Under the pieces are notes generated by a model that did no database searches, was not told where the DNA came from, and saw only the letters and a list, made by a program, of their open reading frames with translations. Made by a program: the position numbers and the translations under genes. DNA of 64,000 nucleotides from Heligmosomoides polygyrus polygyrus (Eukaryota > Nematoda > Chromadorea > Rhabditida > Heligmosomidae), in contig OX377203.1 of the NCBI GenBank assembly GCA_947396885.1, positions 7,998,001 through 8,062,000 of the forward strand, written 5' to 3'. Below, piece by piece: positions 21,291 to 31,372 of the stretch. How positions within the stretch are numbered: position 1 is the stretch's first letter; each line of letters starts with the position of its first letter.

Positions 21291-22557
21291 GGTTGTAATG
21301 GTGAAATCAGAACGAAAACTAACCGTTTCAACGAGCGTGTGTAGCTGCTCTCGATGCTCCCATTTCTTCGTGGAAAACGTCCGCCGAACGGAGTTCGTTA
21401 CCAATTCGCCCGCTTTTCGTAGTGATCGTGTAGTGACCATGTGTGATCTTAAAAACACTGAATACTTCGGAGAAATTAGGAGAGAAAGGCTGAAATTACA
21501 CGTAAAAATGCACGGCTCGCGAAGAAATCTCGAGAAAAAAAGGAGTCAAACCTTCAAATAAAGGGTTGGCTTGGAATACAGACAGTTATTTAGCGGTTTT
21601 GCCCGAATAAGATTCACTTCCCGTTTGTGGTGCACTGGCAGGAGGCGCTGCAGGCGTATAAGGGTCGAACGAGTTCGGCTTTGTGCCAAAAATGCTGAAG
21701 TTTTATATATTTTTGTGGATTGGTGCTTTGCTGGCAGTTGTTCTGGGAAAGGTTTTCCGTTCCTTCAAGCAGTAAAGTCCCCATCAAGTGAATGCACAAC
21801 TAAATTCGGCACTCAAAGACAGTTCACGATTCCTCAATCAAGAACCATGCATGGCGCATTCCAAGTTGATCGATCAAGCAGAAGCGAAGTTATCTTTTAG
21901 CTTGAAATTACTGTTTTATATCGGAGAAATTAACTGTAAGCGACAAAAATGGTCGTGATCTCCTTTGAAGGGCTAGTTTAGGGATGCGCCATGCACTTCC
22001 CTTCTACCTGACGTCGCCGCTTTGAGATTGACGGAATTTTCCGGCACTTCCGAGTCAGAGAGGTGCTTGTAACGCAATCGGAGGAGCCACCGACTCTGGG
22101 GTGCACGACGGATCGATCTAAGGTTCGACTTTTGTCGAGTCAACCTAAGCGCTCGATCCGTCCGGATTCGGGGATGTGGTTATAGACGTGTATGTGCAGA
22201 AATAAGCGCTGAACTGCCCATCGCCTGTCCACCACAGGTCACATACGCTTTCAACACTCAATCTAGTACCTCCAATAGAAGTAGAATGCATGGCGCATTC
22301 CTGGAATACCGACGAAAGCAAGGCTTTATTCTTTTTTTATCACCAACAACAGCGACTTTTGCATTTATTCTAATTTATATACATAGTGGTAGATCTCTTA
22401 CATTGAATGAAAAAGCCAACGATTGCTGGCGTTCTACTGGTTTCAGGATGCGCCATGCACTCTGGCTTCATGCGATATTTGGCCGAATAGGTTGTAAGAG
22501 ACAGGAAATAGACGGGCACCTTCTGATTCTGCCATTTGTCCTATAATATTTACCATT
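21291..22557. other. No gene recognised; SINE-A-like debris
   Basis: GGGATGCGCCATGCAC (21983), AGAATGCATGGCGCATTCC (22285) and GGATGCGCCATGCAC (22447) are pieces of the SINE-A 3' region in both orientations. A sequence near 22080 (GTAACGCAATCGGAGGAGC) resembles its tRNA-like head. No coding signal beyond short frames. Confidence 0.35.
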
Positions 22558-23278
22558 TATATGTCAAATTTAACGCTTTTCAAGTTAAATATTCTATTCA
22601 AAGAAAATTGATGTTTAATCTAACTTTTTTAAATGAAAAATACTATTATCAATAAGTGAAGAGACTTTTGAATTTTCTTAAAAATTGAAGAGAAATTATT
22701 TAAGAGAATGGATTAAAGTATATTAAAGAGTCCAGAAAAACAGCAATCAAAGGGAAAGATCGCGCCATGCACTCGACTAGATCGTCGCGTTTTTTATTTG
22801 ATTGATAGCGAAAATTTTGTTTGCATGGGATAGCGCAGATGTTAACGGTGCAACAAAAACAGTTATAAGAGACACATTTCCCAACACACATTTTTCAAGT
22901 AAGCGGCATTTGCACTATCAATCATGTACAAATCGCGATAATCTAGTCGAGTTCGTGGTGCCGATATCACCCTTTAGTTCAGTAAATGATTTTTGCTTTT
23001 ATACGCTCCAAAACAAAATATTTTTACCTAAAAAGTAAATTTTTATCGGATTTCAAATTATAATAGATACTCACTTATTGAGCCAGGAGAATTAAAAAGA
23101 TCAAAAGGAAGTCATACTGCATTTTCCTCGAACGGAAACGGTTCTGACCGTGTTGGAGTGTTTATCTGGGTGCAAGAAAAGAAGATCGATTTGATTGGAA
23201 AGGTGCGTAGTTGGACTTCAAAAGCGCCATTCTTGCTCACAATAGTCCAATTTGACGTGAAAATGGTGCAATACATTA
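22558..23278. mobile_element. FB-C foldback element, copy 2
   Basis: Left end ATGTCAAATTTAACGCTTTTC and right end, reverse-complemented, ACGTCAAATTGGACTATTG. The core palindrome is at 22752-22985 (GATCGCGCCATGCACTCGAC...TCAAGTAAGCGGCATTTGC). The interior is very AT-rich. Non-coding. Confidence 0.6.
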
Positions 23279-24241
23279 TTCTACAGAAATAGAAGTGACT
23301 GCTTACTGTACTGGTCTTCTGACAGCTGAGCGCCTTAGAAGCAGAACTGATCCTGAGTTGGATACAACTCTGCTCAGTAGCACTACAGCGACGCTCGCCC
23401 CTCCCCCTCCAAGTCGACGGATTTAGCTGGAGGTCCTACGGAATGGAAGAAATGATTTTTGTTCAAAAACAGAGTTACTGGAGGTTAACCAAGCTCGCCA
23501 GCTCAACCTCGGAACGTCTACAGCAACCAGCAAGCCAAAGCACAGGAAGGGAATCGGGACAACGACGAGGACGACGACGACGACGAGTGGGTCGTTCCCG
23601 TAAGAGCTAAATTAATAGGAACTGTAATGGCGTAACAGTGTGTGAGGAGGACGACGACGGGGAAAAGGTTCTGACGCGTCGCGGAACTCCTTTATGCGGT
23701 GCAGCGCCGCAAAGCGGAATGACGACTATTCATCATCATCAGCGTCTAGCGTCGTCCTCGTCGTCGTTGTCGTCGTCGTCCTTGTCGTGGCGTCGCCGTC
23801 GTTTCACTGTGAAGCTCCGCCCCGTCAGAATCTTTAGAGGTGGTGCCTACGAGGTGAGGAACGTGGAACCGTGGTGGAATTCGTGGCCAGAATCGCCGCA
23901 GCAAATGGAATGTTCCAACGACTTCTGCTATGCATGGACAACACAGATGGCCTGCAGGACCTGTCATTGAATTTCTTGGAGCACTTGAGAGCATATCACT
24001 GGACATCCTTGCCAGTCAGACAAGACCCCACGGGCAGAATTGGTCTCGATGACCTTTAAATGGGAAGAATCGAGAGTAATTCGTCGCGTTCTTCCCAACC
24101 GAAGTGCATTAAGACAGGTACTGTAGGAGTGGAGACAGGACGAAAAGAACACTTCAACACTCCAACTGTTTGATCAATACATATTCTATTTCTTGCAAAG
24201 AAGCCATATGATGCTGCAAGGACGGATGCTTCGTTACGATC
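23279..24241. other. No gene assigned; GAC/GTC trinucleotide runs
   Basis: A GACGAC-rich run (23555-23590) and a GTCGTC-rich run (23750-23800) face each other about 200 bp apart and could fold on one another. A 61-codon open frame at 23877-24059 (VEFVARIAAANGMFQ, then LLCMDNTDGLQDLSLN) has protein-like composition but matches no family I know and has no clear start. Confidence 0.3.
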
Positions 24242-24330
24242 AAGACTTGCAGCAGTCGGGACTCGAACCGGCACCCTCTACTTTCCAGGCAGGATACTAG
24301 CCCATTACGCCATCAGCGCTGTTTGATCGA
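24242..24330 (-). repeat. SINE-B tRNA-like unit (tRNA-Gly-like)
   Basis: Minus strand: AGCGCTGATGGCGTAATGGG (A box), anticodon arm CTGC-CTGGAAA-GTAG, then GGTGCCGGTTCGAGTCCCGA (B box). The layout resembles nematode tRNA-Gly (GCGT..GGTGGTGTAATGGTTAGCAT), but the loop would read GGA and the acceptor stem does not pair well. Called a tRNA-derived repeat. Confidence 0.55.
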
Positions 24331-24664
24331 AAGAGACATCCACGATATCGAACACATGAAGTATACCGATTTTGATATTTCGCTATTTTTACAAATGCCG
24401 GATGAATGAGCCATTGGAATAATGGAAATTTTGAAATTCCCGGATTCTAGAGTAATTCATATAGTGGTGATTTTCACCAGACCGGGTTTTCGGGGGTTCA
24501 GGTAACTCATTTTAATCACAAATTCGATATCCTTTCCTAATCGAATATCCGATCCGAAGAAAAATAATCAAAATCAGTTAAATGAATCATCCTGAAATTC
24601 GTTCTAGCGAAAATTGAACTGATGAACATCTCACTATCCACAAAAATCCAGCTTTCAAAGACGC

Positions 24665-24950
24665 CATAAAAAAGGAGGCGTTTCTCAATCCCTTTTGGGA
24701 TGCGCCACGCATTCTACTTCTACGGGATGTCGTGGAGGCGATTTGAATGCGTATTTGGCCACACAATGACTTTCGGTGGCCAGTCGATCAACAAGTCAGC
24801 GCTCTATCCTTACCAGACGAGTCTGGTACCAATTCATCGACCCTGGAGGAATAGAAGGCTTGGTTGGCCTGGGCGGGAAATCCGAAGCAGGAACCTGGCA
24901 TCGGGTGCACGCGCAGCCGGCGCCTCCTCCGACTGCGCTACACGCGCCTA
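24665..24950 (-). repeat. SINE-A copy, near-complete
   Basis: Minus strand: GTGTAGCGCAGTCGGAGGAG (A box), CCAGGTTCCTGCTTCGGATT, body, GTAGAATGCGTGGCGCATCC, then the AAAGGGATTGAG end. The best-preserved A box of the family here. Confidence 0.75.
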
Positions 24951-25229
24951 AAGACGCCATTATCTGCCACTAATGGTTCGTTGATCCGGGGTATGAAAAA
25001 TGGCGGATCCGAATTATTCGGCGTCGGATCTAATGCACAGCAGTCTATGTATAGGAACCCGTGCTTGAGGCGAACATACTTGATTCGACTAGCTGGATGC
25101 ACTCCAGAAGACAAACGACTAGAACAACGCCTTCTGAGGCACACCCAGCCTACTTACCATCACCCTGAACGAAGGCCTGAATAGACGACGGAGACCACTC
25201 AGTGCACTGTTGCGGTCTTTCAGCCGGCT

Positions 25230-25437
25230 GAAGGTTTGGCTATGCAGTGACTTGCTATGGCCAGCCGATGAACGAGTAGTGTTTTTCAATCCCAGACAAA
25301 TCTGGAACCAATTCCGGCCTTGGAGGGATGGAAGACTTGGTCTGTCTAGGTGGGAAATAAGAACCACGATCTTGCGATCGGGTGCCCGCGACGGCGGGCG
25401 CCTCCTCCAGCTGCGCTACCAAGCGCCAGGTGGATTG
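25230..25437 (-). repeat. SINE-A copy, lacking the 3' body end
   Basis: Minus strand: GGTAGCGCAGCTGGAGGAGG head, GTGGTTCTTATTTCCCACC, down to CATCGGCTGGCCATAGC. It stops before the GCGTGGCGCATCC region. Confidence 0.6.
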
Positions 25438-25603
25438 GTATCGGACACATCTGGCCACCGGTCAACTGAACCTCCACTGCTTCTGTGGCGGCCAGTCGAA
25501 GTAGTGTGTATAGCGCATCCTGAAAACGGCCAGCCTCTCCTTCTGAACCGCTCTTCTTCTTCTCAGCGTTTAGTACCGCGCAGTCACAGGTTTCACTGTT
25601 CTT

Positions 25604-25690
25604 GAGCCGAGTTAGCCTAGTGGTTAGCAGTGCACTTTCATGCCCAAACGGTCACAGGTTCGACTCCCGGCTGCGGCACGCCATGCCCTG
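25604..25690 (+). repeat. tRNA-like unit (plus strand)
   Basis: GAGTTAGCCTAGTGGTTAGC is a good A box and CACAGGTTCGACTCCCGGCT a perfect B box, 73-base layout, followed by GCGGCA. The D and T arms pair; the anticodon region (TTTCATGCCC) does not form a clean 7-base loop and the acceptor ends match only in part. Could be a decayed tRNA or a SINE head. Confidence 0.45.
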
Positions 25691-26429
25691 CGAAAATTGC
25701 AAAAATGGCAACGGTTCCAGCGTCAGGCCTAGGTTGACAGGTCGGCTGATGGAGAAACCTCGTCACAAAACCATGATCGAAACTCCTTCTGAACCGCCAT
25801 CCTTGATCAAATGTGCTGCATCAGTGATGTGTGCTTCGTTTTCGGTATACGCCGTAATGGTGGCTTTGGTTGCTCTCCACAGACTGGAGTCAACCCAAGC
25901 GGTACCTTTCACTGCTGTGTTATGCGCATCCGTCCATCATCATCAGCAGCATCAGAACGGTGTCTTAACACAAGATCCTAAGAGAACACACACTCTAACG
26001 GGGTCAAGCGGCTGGAGATGCTTCAGAAAATGGCTGCGGATTACTGTCGACGACCGTGTCAAGCATCAAGTGCGATTAGCGGTAACATCCGCCGTGGTTT
26101 CCCACTCAGATCTCGGACACGCCGTGCGCACGTGTGTGCCGGTGTCGACCTTGAGCATTGGGGTCTGCAGATTTTTAAAGAAAAATCTCGTTCTTAAAGG
26201 CCGCCGGAGTTGTCAGGGTTGGCCTTGGTTCGACTCATCGCTCAGGGATAGACAGGCTTGAGGCGGATTGCGGCTGTTTACATGGCGGGAATCGCTGTCG
26301 TAACTATAGGGCGACGGAATAGATCATTTCCGAGCGCTAGGTTGGAGTTGGAGCACACCCTTTTAGGGTCATCAATCCATTCATGTAATGTTTCATAGGC
26401 TTGCTCCTCTACTGCACGGCGTGGCTCTT
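25691..26429. other. No gene recognised
   Basis: An open plus-strand frame (25602-26261) is long but its composition and content are unremarkable, and it overlaps the tRNA-like repeat at its start. A short CATCATCATCAGCAGCATCAG stretch lies near 25935. Nothing else stands out. Confidence 0.3.
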
Positions 26430-26715
26430 CGTAGGGCAGTCGGAGGAAGCTTCGGCTGCGCCTGATTCAAGATTCTTGGTTCGGGTCTCACCTCGGCCAA
26501 GAAGCTCCCCATCCCTTTGAGGTTGGTGAGTTGCTTCCAGACTTGTCTGGAAGGAATAGTAAACTGATTTGTTCATCGGCTGGCTACCTTAATTTATTAC
26601 ATGGGGCAACTTTGCATGATATTGCGTTTACGACATCCCGACATAGAAGTAGAATGCGTGGCGCATCCCAGAAACAATTGATTGACGCCGTCCTTTGTTC
26701 TTTGGCTTGGCTAGA
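26430..26715 (+). repeat. SINE-A copy in plus orientation
   Basis: GTAGGGCAGTCGGAGGAAGC (A box), ATTCTTGGTTCGGGTCTCACC (B-box region), CTTCCAGACTTGTCTGGAAG, TGTTCATCGGCTGGCTACC, then TAGAATGCGTGGCGCATCCC and GACGCCGTCCTTTG. It shows the direction of the family clearly: tRNA-like head first, unique body after. Confidence 0.72.
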
Positions 26716-26769
26716 TTACATTCCGAAGTACCTTCCCTTGCTCAGTGTAGGCTAACGTTCATGTAAATG

Positions 26770-27157
26770 GAGGATAAAGGACGGCTTTAATCAATCCCTA
26801 CTTGGGATGCGCCACGCATTCTACTTCTACAAAATATCGTGGAGGCAATTTGAATGCGTATTTGGCCTGTACGGCGACTTGCGGTGGCCAACCGATGAAC
26901 AATTCAGTGTTTTACATTTTCCAAACAAGCCCGGTATCAATTACCCAGGAGCCGTATGCTCGTCTACCCCGAGTCTCCCCCGAAGGGGGATTGGGGCGTG
27001 ATAAGATATGCTGATATTGATTGGGTTTCCCCAACGAGGGAACACGAGCATACGGCCCCAGAGGGATGGAAGGGATGGTTAGTCTTGCGGGGACCCGATC
27101 TAAGAACCTTGAATCGAGTGCAGCCGGCGCGTCCTCCAACTGCGCTACGGCACTCCC
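26770..27157 (-). repeat. SINE-A copy interrupted by a palindrome
   Basis: Standard order on the plus strand from GGATAAAGGACGG through ATGCGCCACGCATTCTAC and GATGAACAATTCAG to CCTCCAACTGCGCTACG. A 106-bp palindromic element (26951-27056) is inserted before the AGAGGGATGGAAGG block. Confidence 0.7.
26951..27056. mobile_element. 106-bp palindromic insert in SINE-A
   Basis: GCCGTATGCTCGT at the left is repeated inverted as ACGAGCATACGGC at the right. CCCAG occurs on both outer sides, a possible 5-bp target duplication. The interior carries TCCCCCGAAGGGGGA, a second short palindrome. Confidence 0.6.
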
Positions 27158-27465
27158 AGAGGAGTGAGGAAAAATAGGGAAGTTGTTATGACGAGAGTGC
27201 CCATTACCCTGCTCTGCTTCCATAGGCTTGGATGAAACTGTGCTCTAATCCAAATTCGCGCTCCACTAGAACTATTCCGCGTTTCCTTTAGTTTTTATAG
27301 CTCGACGTTGTCGGCGACGGCCGAAAGATTTAGGCGAAGGGCGGCTGTTGGCAACATGCCCAGTGACGTACGCGACGCAGCCGCTTGCACTCCACATTGG
27401 CGACGGAGCGCGGAAGCCGTGCGATTTCTGCCTCTTATACGCCCGCGATGACACCCTCGCCAAGC

Positions 27466-27545
27466 AGCTCGTGGCGCAGTGGGTAGGGCGCCTCACGGTG
27501 ATGACGGGGGTCGGGGGTTCGGTTCCTCTCCACGCCAGTGTTTTT
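27466..27545 (+). repeat. tRNA-like unit inside the 745-bp element
   Basis: CTCGTGGCGCAGTGGGTAGG (A box) and GGGGGTTCGGTTCCTC (B box) followed by CACGCCAGTGTTTTTGC. Spacing fits a tRNA-derived promoter. The anticodon arm is not well formed. Confidence 0.5.
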
Positions 27546-27637
27546 GCATTTCAACTGACTGCACGAGATCTCAGGAGCTTTAACGTCTACTCAGTTTTCA
27601 GACGTTTTCTGCCCTTTTTTCCAGCTGTAACGGTTTT

Positions 27638-27890
27638 GCAGAGCCCAGCTGCGGACTCCCCCCTAAGCGACGAAAGCGGTTTCCACACGAGCAGCTTGGA
27701 TGGCACCCACCCCGGAGTCCCTTCCCTAGCCTGGTCCTGCGCTCGAAGAGCGCAGAACCCAGCTGCGGGCTTCCCCTGAGCGGCGAAAGCAGTCTCCACA
27801 CGAGCAGCTTGATCGGCACCCACCCTGGAGTCCCTTCCCTAGCCTGGTCCTGCGCTCGAAGAGCGCAGAACCCAGCTGCGAACTCTAAGG
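27638..27890. repeat. 114-bp tandem repeat, 2+ copies
   Basis: GCAGARCCCAGCTGCGG recurs at 27638, 27752 and 27865 (steps 114 and 113). Each unit includes CACACGAGCAGCTTG, GCACCCACCC-GGAGTCCC and TCCTGCGCTCGAAGAGCGCA. The CGCTCGAAGAGCG core is itself a hairpin. Confidence 0.75.
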
Positions 27891-28050
27891 ATCAGCGCTA
27901 CCGATTTCATTTGGCGTTCACGCGTGTAATGATAGCAGTGAACGATTTCGCGCTCCGCGGCGAACGTACGCAGGGCCGCCGCGCTGCTGGCAAATTGCCA
28001 ACAGCCGCCCTTCGCTCAACTAATGCGGCCGTCGGCGACTTCTGATGAGC

Positions 28051-28862
28051 TCGGTGGCTTGTTCCTAATGAGGACTTGGAGGACTGATCAGAGAATGGAA
28101 GGAAGGGGGTTGTCGTGAGGTCGTCAATCTGGAGCTCTGAACCAGAGGAGGACCTCCTATACGGATTTGAATGGAAATGTCGAATTAATGGGAAACGGCA
28201 GCCGTCAAAATGGAACTGGCTGAAGTCTGGACGCCGTCGTTTAATTTTAACGTCCAGCGAGGGCGTAATTGCCAGAAAGACAGTCAGAATGGCCAGATTG
28301 CCTCTTCTGGGGTTGAACTCAACTCCATTTCGGTAGTTCCCCTAGGGTTATGCAAAGGATTAGAAAAGGACCTACAATCAGTAGAGCGTTCTTCGGAACG
28401 GCCAGACGACAGCGGCAATCAGTAGAAATGAATGGCTATTTGTGGAGGAATAGACGATAGATAATTAACGCGTAATTAACATGAGTAATTAACACGTGAA
28501 CATGCTCGGGGTGTCCCCGTATACGCGCGAGGATTTCCTTGACCCTGACCCTGAGCCCCTGAATCAGGCGCATCTGTTCATGGCATAAGAATACGCCATG
28601 CCGTCTACTTATTCGCGTTCTCTTGAAGACCTACATTCATGACATGGACCTGACAACTACAGCGGCTCAACGTTTCGGCATTTGCCGCCAGTTTTCAAGT
28701 GCATGGCTCAAACTAACTTGACAGTTTGCCTCTCCCGTACTAGCGAGTCATTGAAGGGATCAACGTGACTCGCTAGCACTGGAGACTGTTGAGTTGGCTC
28801 AAGACATGCGCCTGAAAAATTGGCGATAAATGCCGAAAAAAGAGCTGCGGTAGTATTTAAGT
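28051..28862. other. No gene recognised
   Basis: Only short frames. GACTCGCTAGC at 28768 mirrors GCTAGCGAGTC-like CTAGCGAGTC at 28741, a small inverted repeat. Nothing else noted. Confidence 0.3.
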
Positions 28863-29067
28863 CCATGTCGCGAATATGAGCAGCATTGAGAGTTGTGAAC
28901 GCGCCAGCCAATCATGTGAGCGCCAGACGAAATGGGCGTGTAAGGTCGGTTATATGACTGGCTGGCGTGCGTATGGTCTGTGCCTTGACTGCTGGTTATG
29001 ATTCGCTGGTAAGGTGAAGAAGTTGAAGGCAAGCCACCTCCTAACGCTGCGCACATTCGCGACATCG
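28863..29067. mobile_element. MITE-B copy 2
   Basis: ATGTCGCGAATATGAGCAGC and GAACGCGCCAGCCAATCATG at the left face ACTGGCTGGCGTGCG and CTAACGCTGCGCACATTCGC at the right. The loop is longer than in copy 1. Confidence 0.6.
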
Positions 29068-29159
29068 ACAATTTTTAATTTATTTTAGCAGTAGAATTCC
29101 AAAGAACTAATCGCTTAAGTTATTATCGACTGGACATCTGGTGAATAAGTTATTAACCC

Positions 29160-29425
29160 AAAGGGTAGTAAAGCGCTTGGTGCGCCACGAATTCTGCTTC
29201 ACGGGATACGGTGGAAGTAGTTTGCATCCCTACAATGTATCTTGTAGTGAGAAATTGAAAGAATTGAATGTTGTACAATTTCCAGACAAGTCTGGGAATT
29301 GTTGGGGCCTGTTGACCGACCCTGGAGGAATCTAACACTTGATCGGGTTGGGCGGGAGTCGAACCATGAATCGATTCGAGGTGCATATCATAGCCGACGG
29401 CTGCTCCTACTGCGCCAGATGCGTC
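29160..29425 (-). repeat. SINE-A copy with perfect A and B boxes
   Basis: Minus strand: ATCTGGCGCAGTAGGAGCAG (A box TGGCGCAGTAGG) and CATGGTTCGACTCCCGCC (B box GGTTCGACTCC). The body is more diverged than in other copies (GCGCCACGAATTCTGCTTC). This copy is the best evidence that the family head is tRNA-derived. Confidence 0.72.
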
Positions 29426-30176
29426 ACTTGTGGAATTTTATTAAACAAAAGAATCTATCCTAGTGAGGGGGGGGGGAGGCGATGAGGACTTCAATCTCTC
29501 TGTTGGAGAGCGGCCGCTGATTTGAAAGCAAACTTTTTTTTTACAAGGAGACACTCTGCGACAGATGCATTCAAAATGAACCTTCTACTATTGTTGATCC
29601 AAACAACAACTACTGAACAATTCGAAATTTTAACGCGGTGGTGAGAAGAAAAAGAAGGAAAAGTAACGGTATGCCTCTGAAGACATTGAACGAGTAGAAA
29701 AGTACGCCCTACAATGAAACTCGTTCACAAAATTAAAGCAGAATTCTACACAATACACCATACAGCAGAAGTATAAATACATCTGGACTGTGCCTTCAGA
29801 AGGCTTGAATTCTGAAAAAGCACTGAACGAACTAAAGCTCCAACTACATCTAGCTCTTGACTACTGCGCCACGGACCGTCACTCGCTGTGGTTCGTGCAG
29901 AATCGGTCGACCGCGTGAGAATAGCTCTGTCAGAGCGGCTAGAGAAGATCAGCTGAAAGGGTGATGGACAAGTGCACGAAGGATTACTAGCCGCCTACGC
30001 GATCCGCTTGCCATCCAGCGGAAAAAAAGCCACGTCTTAACAAGGACGACGAACCGCATTTTATCGTGGCTGGAGATGATATCACACACAGGGACGTAGG
30101 TGGCCAATATTTCGTCTGAAATAGCAGCCAGAAGGTACCGTTACATCTAGACTAACGCCGAACTGATCGTCTACAT
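29426..30176. other. No gene recognised
   Basis: Has a G-run (29467) and CAACTACATCTAGCTCTTGA...CTACTGCGCCACGG (29850-29875), possibly an old tRNA-like head on the minus strand. No coding or repeat structure that I can support further. Confidence 0.3.
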
Positions 30177-30179
30177 ATG

Positions 30180-30372
30180 GACGAAGGAAAAAGGACGGCG
30201 CTTGTGAATCCATTTCCTGGACGCGCCACGTGTTCTACATCTACGTGATGTCGTGAAGGCAATTTGAATGGGTATTTGGCCTATGCCATGACTTGCGGTT
30301 GCAGACGATGAACAAGTCCATGTCTCCTCATTCCCAGAGAATTCTGGTAGAAATACACTGAATCTGGTACCA
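30180..30372 (-). repeat. SINE-A copy, truncated before the tRNA-like head
   Basis: Plus-strand order GACGAAGGAAAAAGGACGGCG, GCGCCACGTGTTCTACATC, GATGTCGTGAAGGC, GATGAACAAGTC, then it ends at CTGGTA. The head is missing; an RTE fragment follows. Confidence 0.6.
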
Positions 30373-30552
30373 CTTGCGATCAAAACTCCGGTCCAGCGGG
30401 TGTCAGAGAAACACACATTACCTGGCCGGCCCACCTAATTTTCGACGATTTGCTTCAAATAACGACGTCTCTGACCAACAAGTGTCGACAAGTTTGGTCT
30501 CAAACAACGCAAAAATTAAATACAAGGATATCGCGGGTATTAAGTTCGGTCT

Positions 30553-30625
30553 AATGGCGCCGGTGGTGTAATGGCGTAGAACATTCCCGTCCAGTGAGCA
30601 GGTAGTCCGAATTCGAGTTACGTCT
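30553..30625 (+). repeat. SINE-B tRNA-like unit, plus strand
   Basis: GCGCCGGTGGTGTAATGGCG opens like tRNA-Gly and closes with CTGGCGC, able to pair with the first seven bases; the B box is degenerate (GAATTCGAGTTACG). Followed by the SINE-B tail CTAGTGTTTTGTTC. Confidence 0.5.
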
Positions 30626-30664
30626 GGCGCTAGTGTTTTGTTCGCAACAAAACATCGTTGTAAG

Positions 30665-30755
30665 AACAAAACTCTAGCGCCAGGCGAGACTCGAACCGGC
30701 AGCCGCTGTTTACCAGGCAGGATGCTACGCGATTACACCACCAGCGCTGTTTGAC
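30665..30755 (-). repeat. SINE-B tRNA-like unit, minus strand
   Basis: Minus strand: GCGCTGGTGGTGTAATCGCG (A box), anticodon arm CTGC-CTGGTAA-ACAG, GCCGGTTCGAGTCTCGCC (B box) and CTGGCGCTAGAG. It is nearly a full cloverleaf. Its mirror partner is 30553-30625. Confidence 0.55.
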
Positions 30756-30859
30756 CGAATGCAACATTCCCGATGTCCTAGTATTTAATTTTTAGATTTC
30801 TGGAGTTCAGACTTGTCGACCTTTGAGGGCCAGGGACACTGTTGTTTGGAGAAAATCGT

Positions 30860-31215
30860 CGAAGATTAGGTGGGCCAGCCTTTCCTGACACCCGCTGAAC
30901 CTGAGCAGTTACCGAGAAGACCCAGCGCGGTATGTCAAATGAATATCGAGAAGCGCATCAGAATACCGGTCGGATTTCTTCACGAAAGCGCTGAACCATA
31001 GATACGACGGCACCTACGTGGCCCCTTTAAATCATCGTCCGCGTTCACTCGCAGTGGACGCTAGGTGGCCCACAATCATCCTCGCCACGGCTGTGCACCA
31101 TCATCGCACATAAGCGCCCTCTGGGCTACTTTGACTCACGACAGTGATGGATGAAGATGATGTTGGCTCCTGATTGAGCTAATCAGTGATCAACGGGATA
31201 ACAACTGATCCAGAT
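30860..31215 (+). pseudogene. RTE LINE 3'-end remnant
   Basis: Reading with frame changes: GGTGGGCCAGCC (RWAS), then FFTKALNHRYDG matching VFMKALNDRYDA of the copy at 12283-13312, then decayed sequence up to GTGATCAACGGGATAACA, which corresponds to the last codons (DDQRDDR) and 3' tail. No catalytic part. Confidence 0.6.
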
Positions 31216-31372
31216 GAATTTATGAAGAGTCTGAAGCCGTTGTTCAGACGAGGAACCTCACTCTCTAACATGGTTGTGCTGACTGCTGACCTTTAAGGTA
31301 TTCTGGATCGCTAGTAAACATGCTAGAAATGGTGTCCAAAAGGCCTCACAGATAGACCCTACGATCCAGACG

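Larger units (their letters stand above)
27305..28050. mobile_element. 745-bp element with long imperfect inverted ends
   Basis: CGACGGCCG and GCGAAGGGCGGCTGTTGGCA near the left end face TGCCAACAGCCGCCCTTCGC and CGGCCGTCGGCGAC at the right; the match extends with gaps over about 100 bp (GTACGC, CGGAGCGCG). Inside are a tRNA-like unit (27466-27545) and a 114-bp tandem repeat (27638-27890). No transposase. Confidence 0.6.
30375..30900. repeat. ~520-bp inverted repeat with two tRNA-like units
   Basis: The left arm has GCGGGTGTCAGAGAAA, GGCCCACCTAATTTTCGACG and GTGTCGACAAGT; the right arm has the complements CTTGTCGACC, CGTCGAAGATTAGGTGGGCC and TTCCTGACACCCGC. The inner parts are tRNA-like: plus strand 30553-30625 and minus strand 30665-30755. 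The centre is TTTTGTTCGCAACAAAACATC. The outer ends derive from an RTE 3' region (WAGHVMRFSDTRW). Confidence 0.65.
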
